Below, in pieces: positions 4,902 to 5,074 of a DNA stretch of 5,074 nucleotides. The stretch's first letter is position 1, and the number at the start of each line of letters is the position of its first letter. The position numbers and the translations under genes were made by a program. Under the pieces are notes generated by a model. That model searched no databases, had not been told where the DNA came from, and worked only from the letters and a program-made list of their open reading frames with translations. Source of the DNA: DATIJJ01 sp035478795 (lineage in GTDB: Bacteria > Pseudomonadota > Gammaproteobacteria > DSM-16500); NCBI GenBank assembly GCA_035478795.1, contig DATIJJ010000032.1, positions 1 to 5,074 of the forward strand. The letters are read 5' to 3'.

Positions 4902-5074
4902 TTAAAAATTATCGCTGTCTTCTCTCTCGCCAGGATCTTCTGCAAAACGAAGCATATAACCATCCGGGTCTTGTACTATAAATTGGCGATTGCCCAGCTC
5001 TACATTGTTCGCTCTATACCATTTTTCTTCTATCGGTAAAAAAATCACAGCCCCATATTTTTTAACACAGTCAT
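4902..5074 (-). CDS. VOC family (glyoxalase/bleomycin-resistance-like) protein, C-terminal part
   Basis: An open frame enters at the right edge and reads leftward to TAA at 4904-4902, giving the last 56 residues; the N-terminal part and start lie outside the window. The fragment contains KWYRANNVELGNRQFIVQDP (17-36) followed by DGYMLRFAEDPGER (37-50). This is the typical final beta-strand region of vicinal oxygen chelate proteins; the Glu in RFAED (45 in the fragment) is at the usual metal-ligand position. Related proteins either bind and sequester bleomycin-type drugs or act as metal-dependent lyases or dioxygenases. Which applies here cannot be told without the N-terminal half. The gene converges on marR across the palindromic repeat, so it belongs to a separate transcript. 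Confidence 0.88.
   Translation of the reverse strand, partial: DCVKKYGAVIFLPIEEKWYRANNVELGNRQFIVQDPDGYMLRFAEDPGEREDSDNF

Overview
The window looks like a chromosomal stretch of an AT-rich gammaproteobacterium. That rests on visibly low G+C, ATG starts with AGGA/GGAG ribosome binding sites, tight ATGA and TGATG gene junctions, and proteobacterial-style protein families. A Legionella/Coxiella-type host is a guess, based mainly on the membrane-anchored Cys-His-Asp protein at the left end and the overall base composition. No rRNA, tRNA, transposase or CRISPR array is visible.

Layout. (1) 5-1000, minus strand: an unrecognised 331-residue protein with one or two N-terminal membrane segments and a possible papain/transglutaminase-like Cys-His-Asp triad. 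(2) 1001-1230: a divergent intergenic region with candidate promoters in both directions. (3) 1231-2021: an antibiotic-biosynthesis-monooxygenase (ABM) domain protein, coupled by a 4-nt overlap to a YjdF/DUF2992 protein. (4) 2018-3817: a promoter that overlaps the yjdF stop codon, then a stand-alone class I glutamine amidotransferase coupled by a 4-nt overlap to a ketopantoate-reductase-family dehydrogenase. (5) 3821-4751: a promoter with an embedded 24-bp palindromic operator, an SRPBCC-fold protein and a MarR regulator in a 1-nt overlapping pair. (6) 4752-4901: a convergent gap filled by a long imperfect palindrome with perfect 21-bp outer arms. (7) 4902-5074, minus strand: the C-terminal end of a VOC (glyoxalase/bleomycin-resistance) protein that runs off the window.

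How the genes may work together. Six consecutive plus-strand genes form three coupled pairs, two of them starting from a TTGATA-17 bp promoter placed directly on or after the preceding stop codon. The families (ABM, YjdF, SRPBCC, MarR, VOC) often recur in responses to small aromatic or otherwise toxic molecules, so a small-molecule stress island is a reasonable inference, but no substrate can be read from the sequence. The best-supported regulatory model is MarR autorepression at the palindrome at 3828-3851, with translation of marR additionally coupled to the SRPBCC gene through a dyad that covers its ribosome binding site and start codon.
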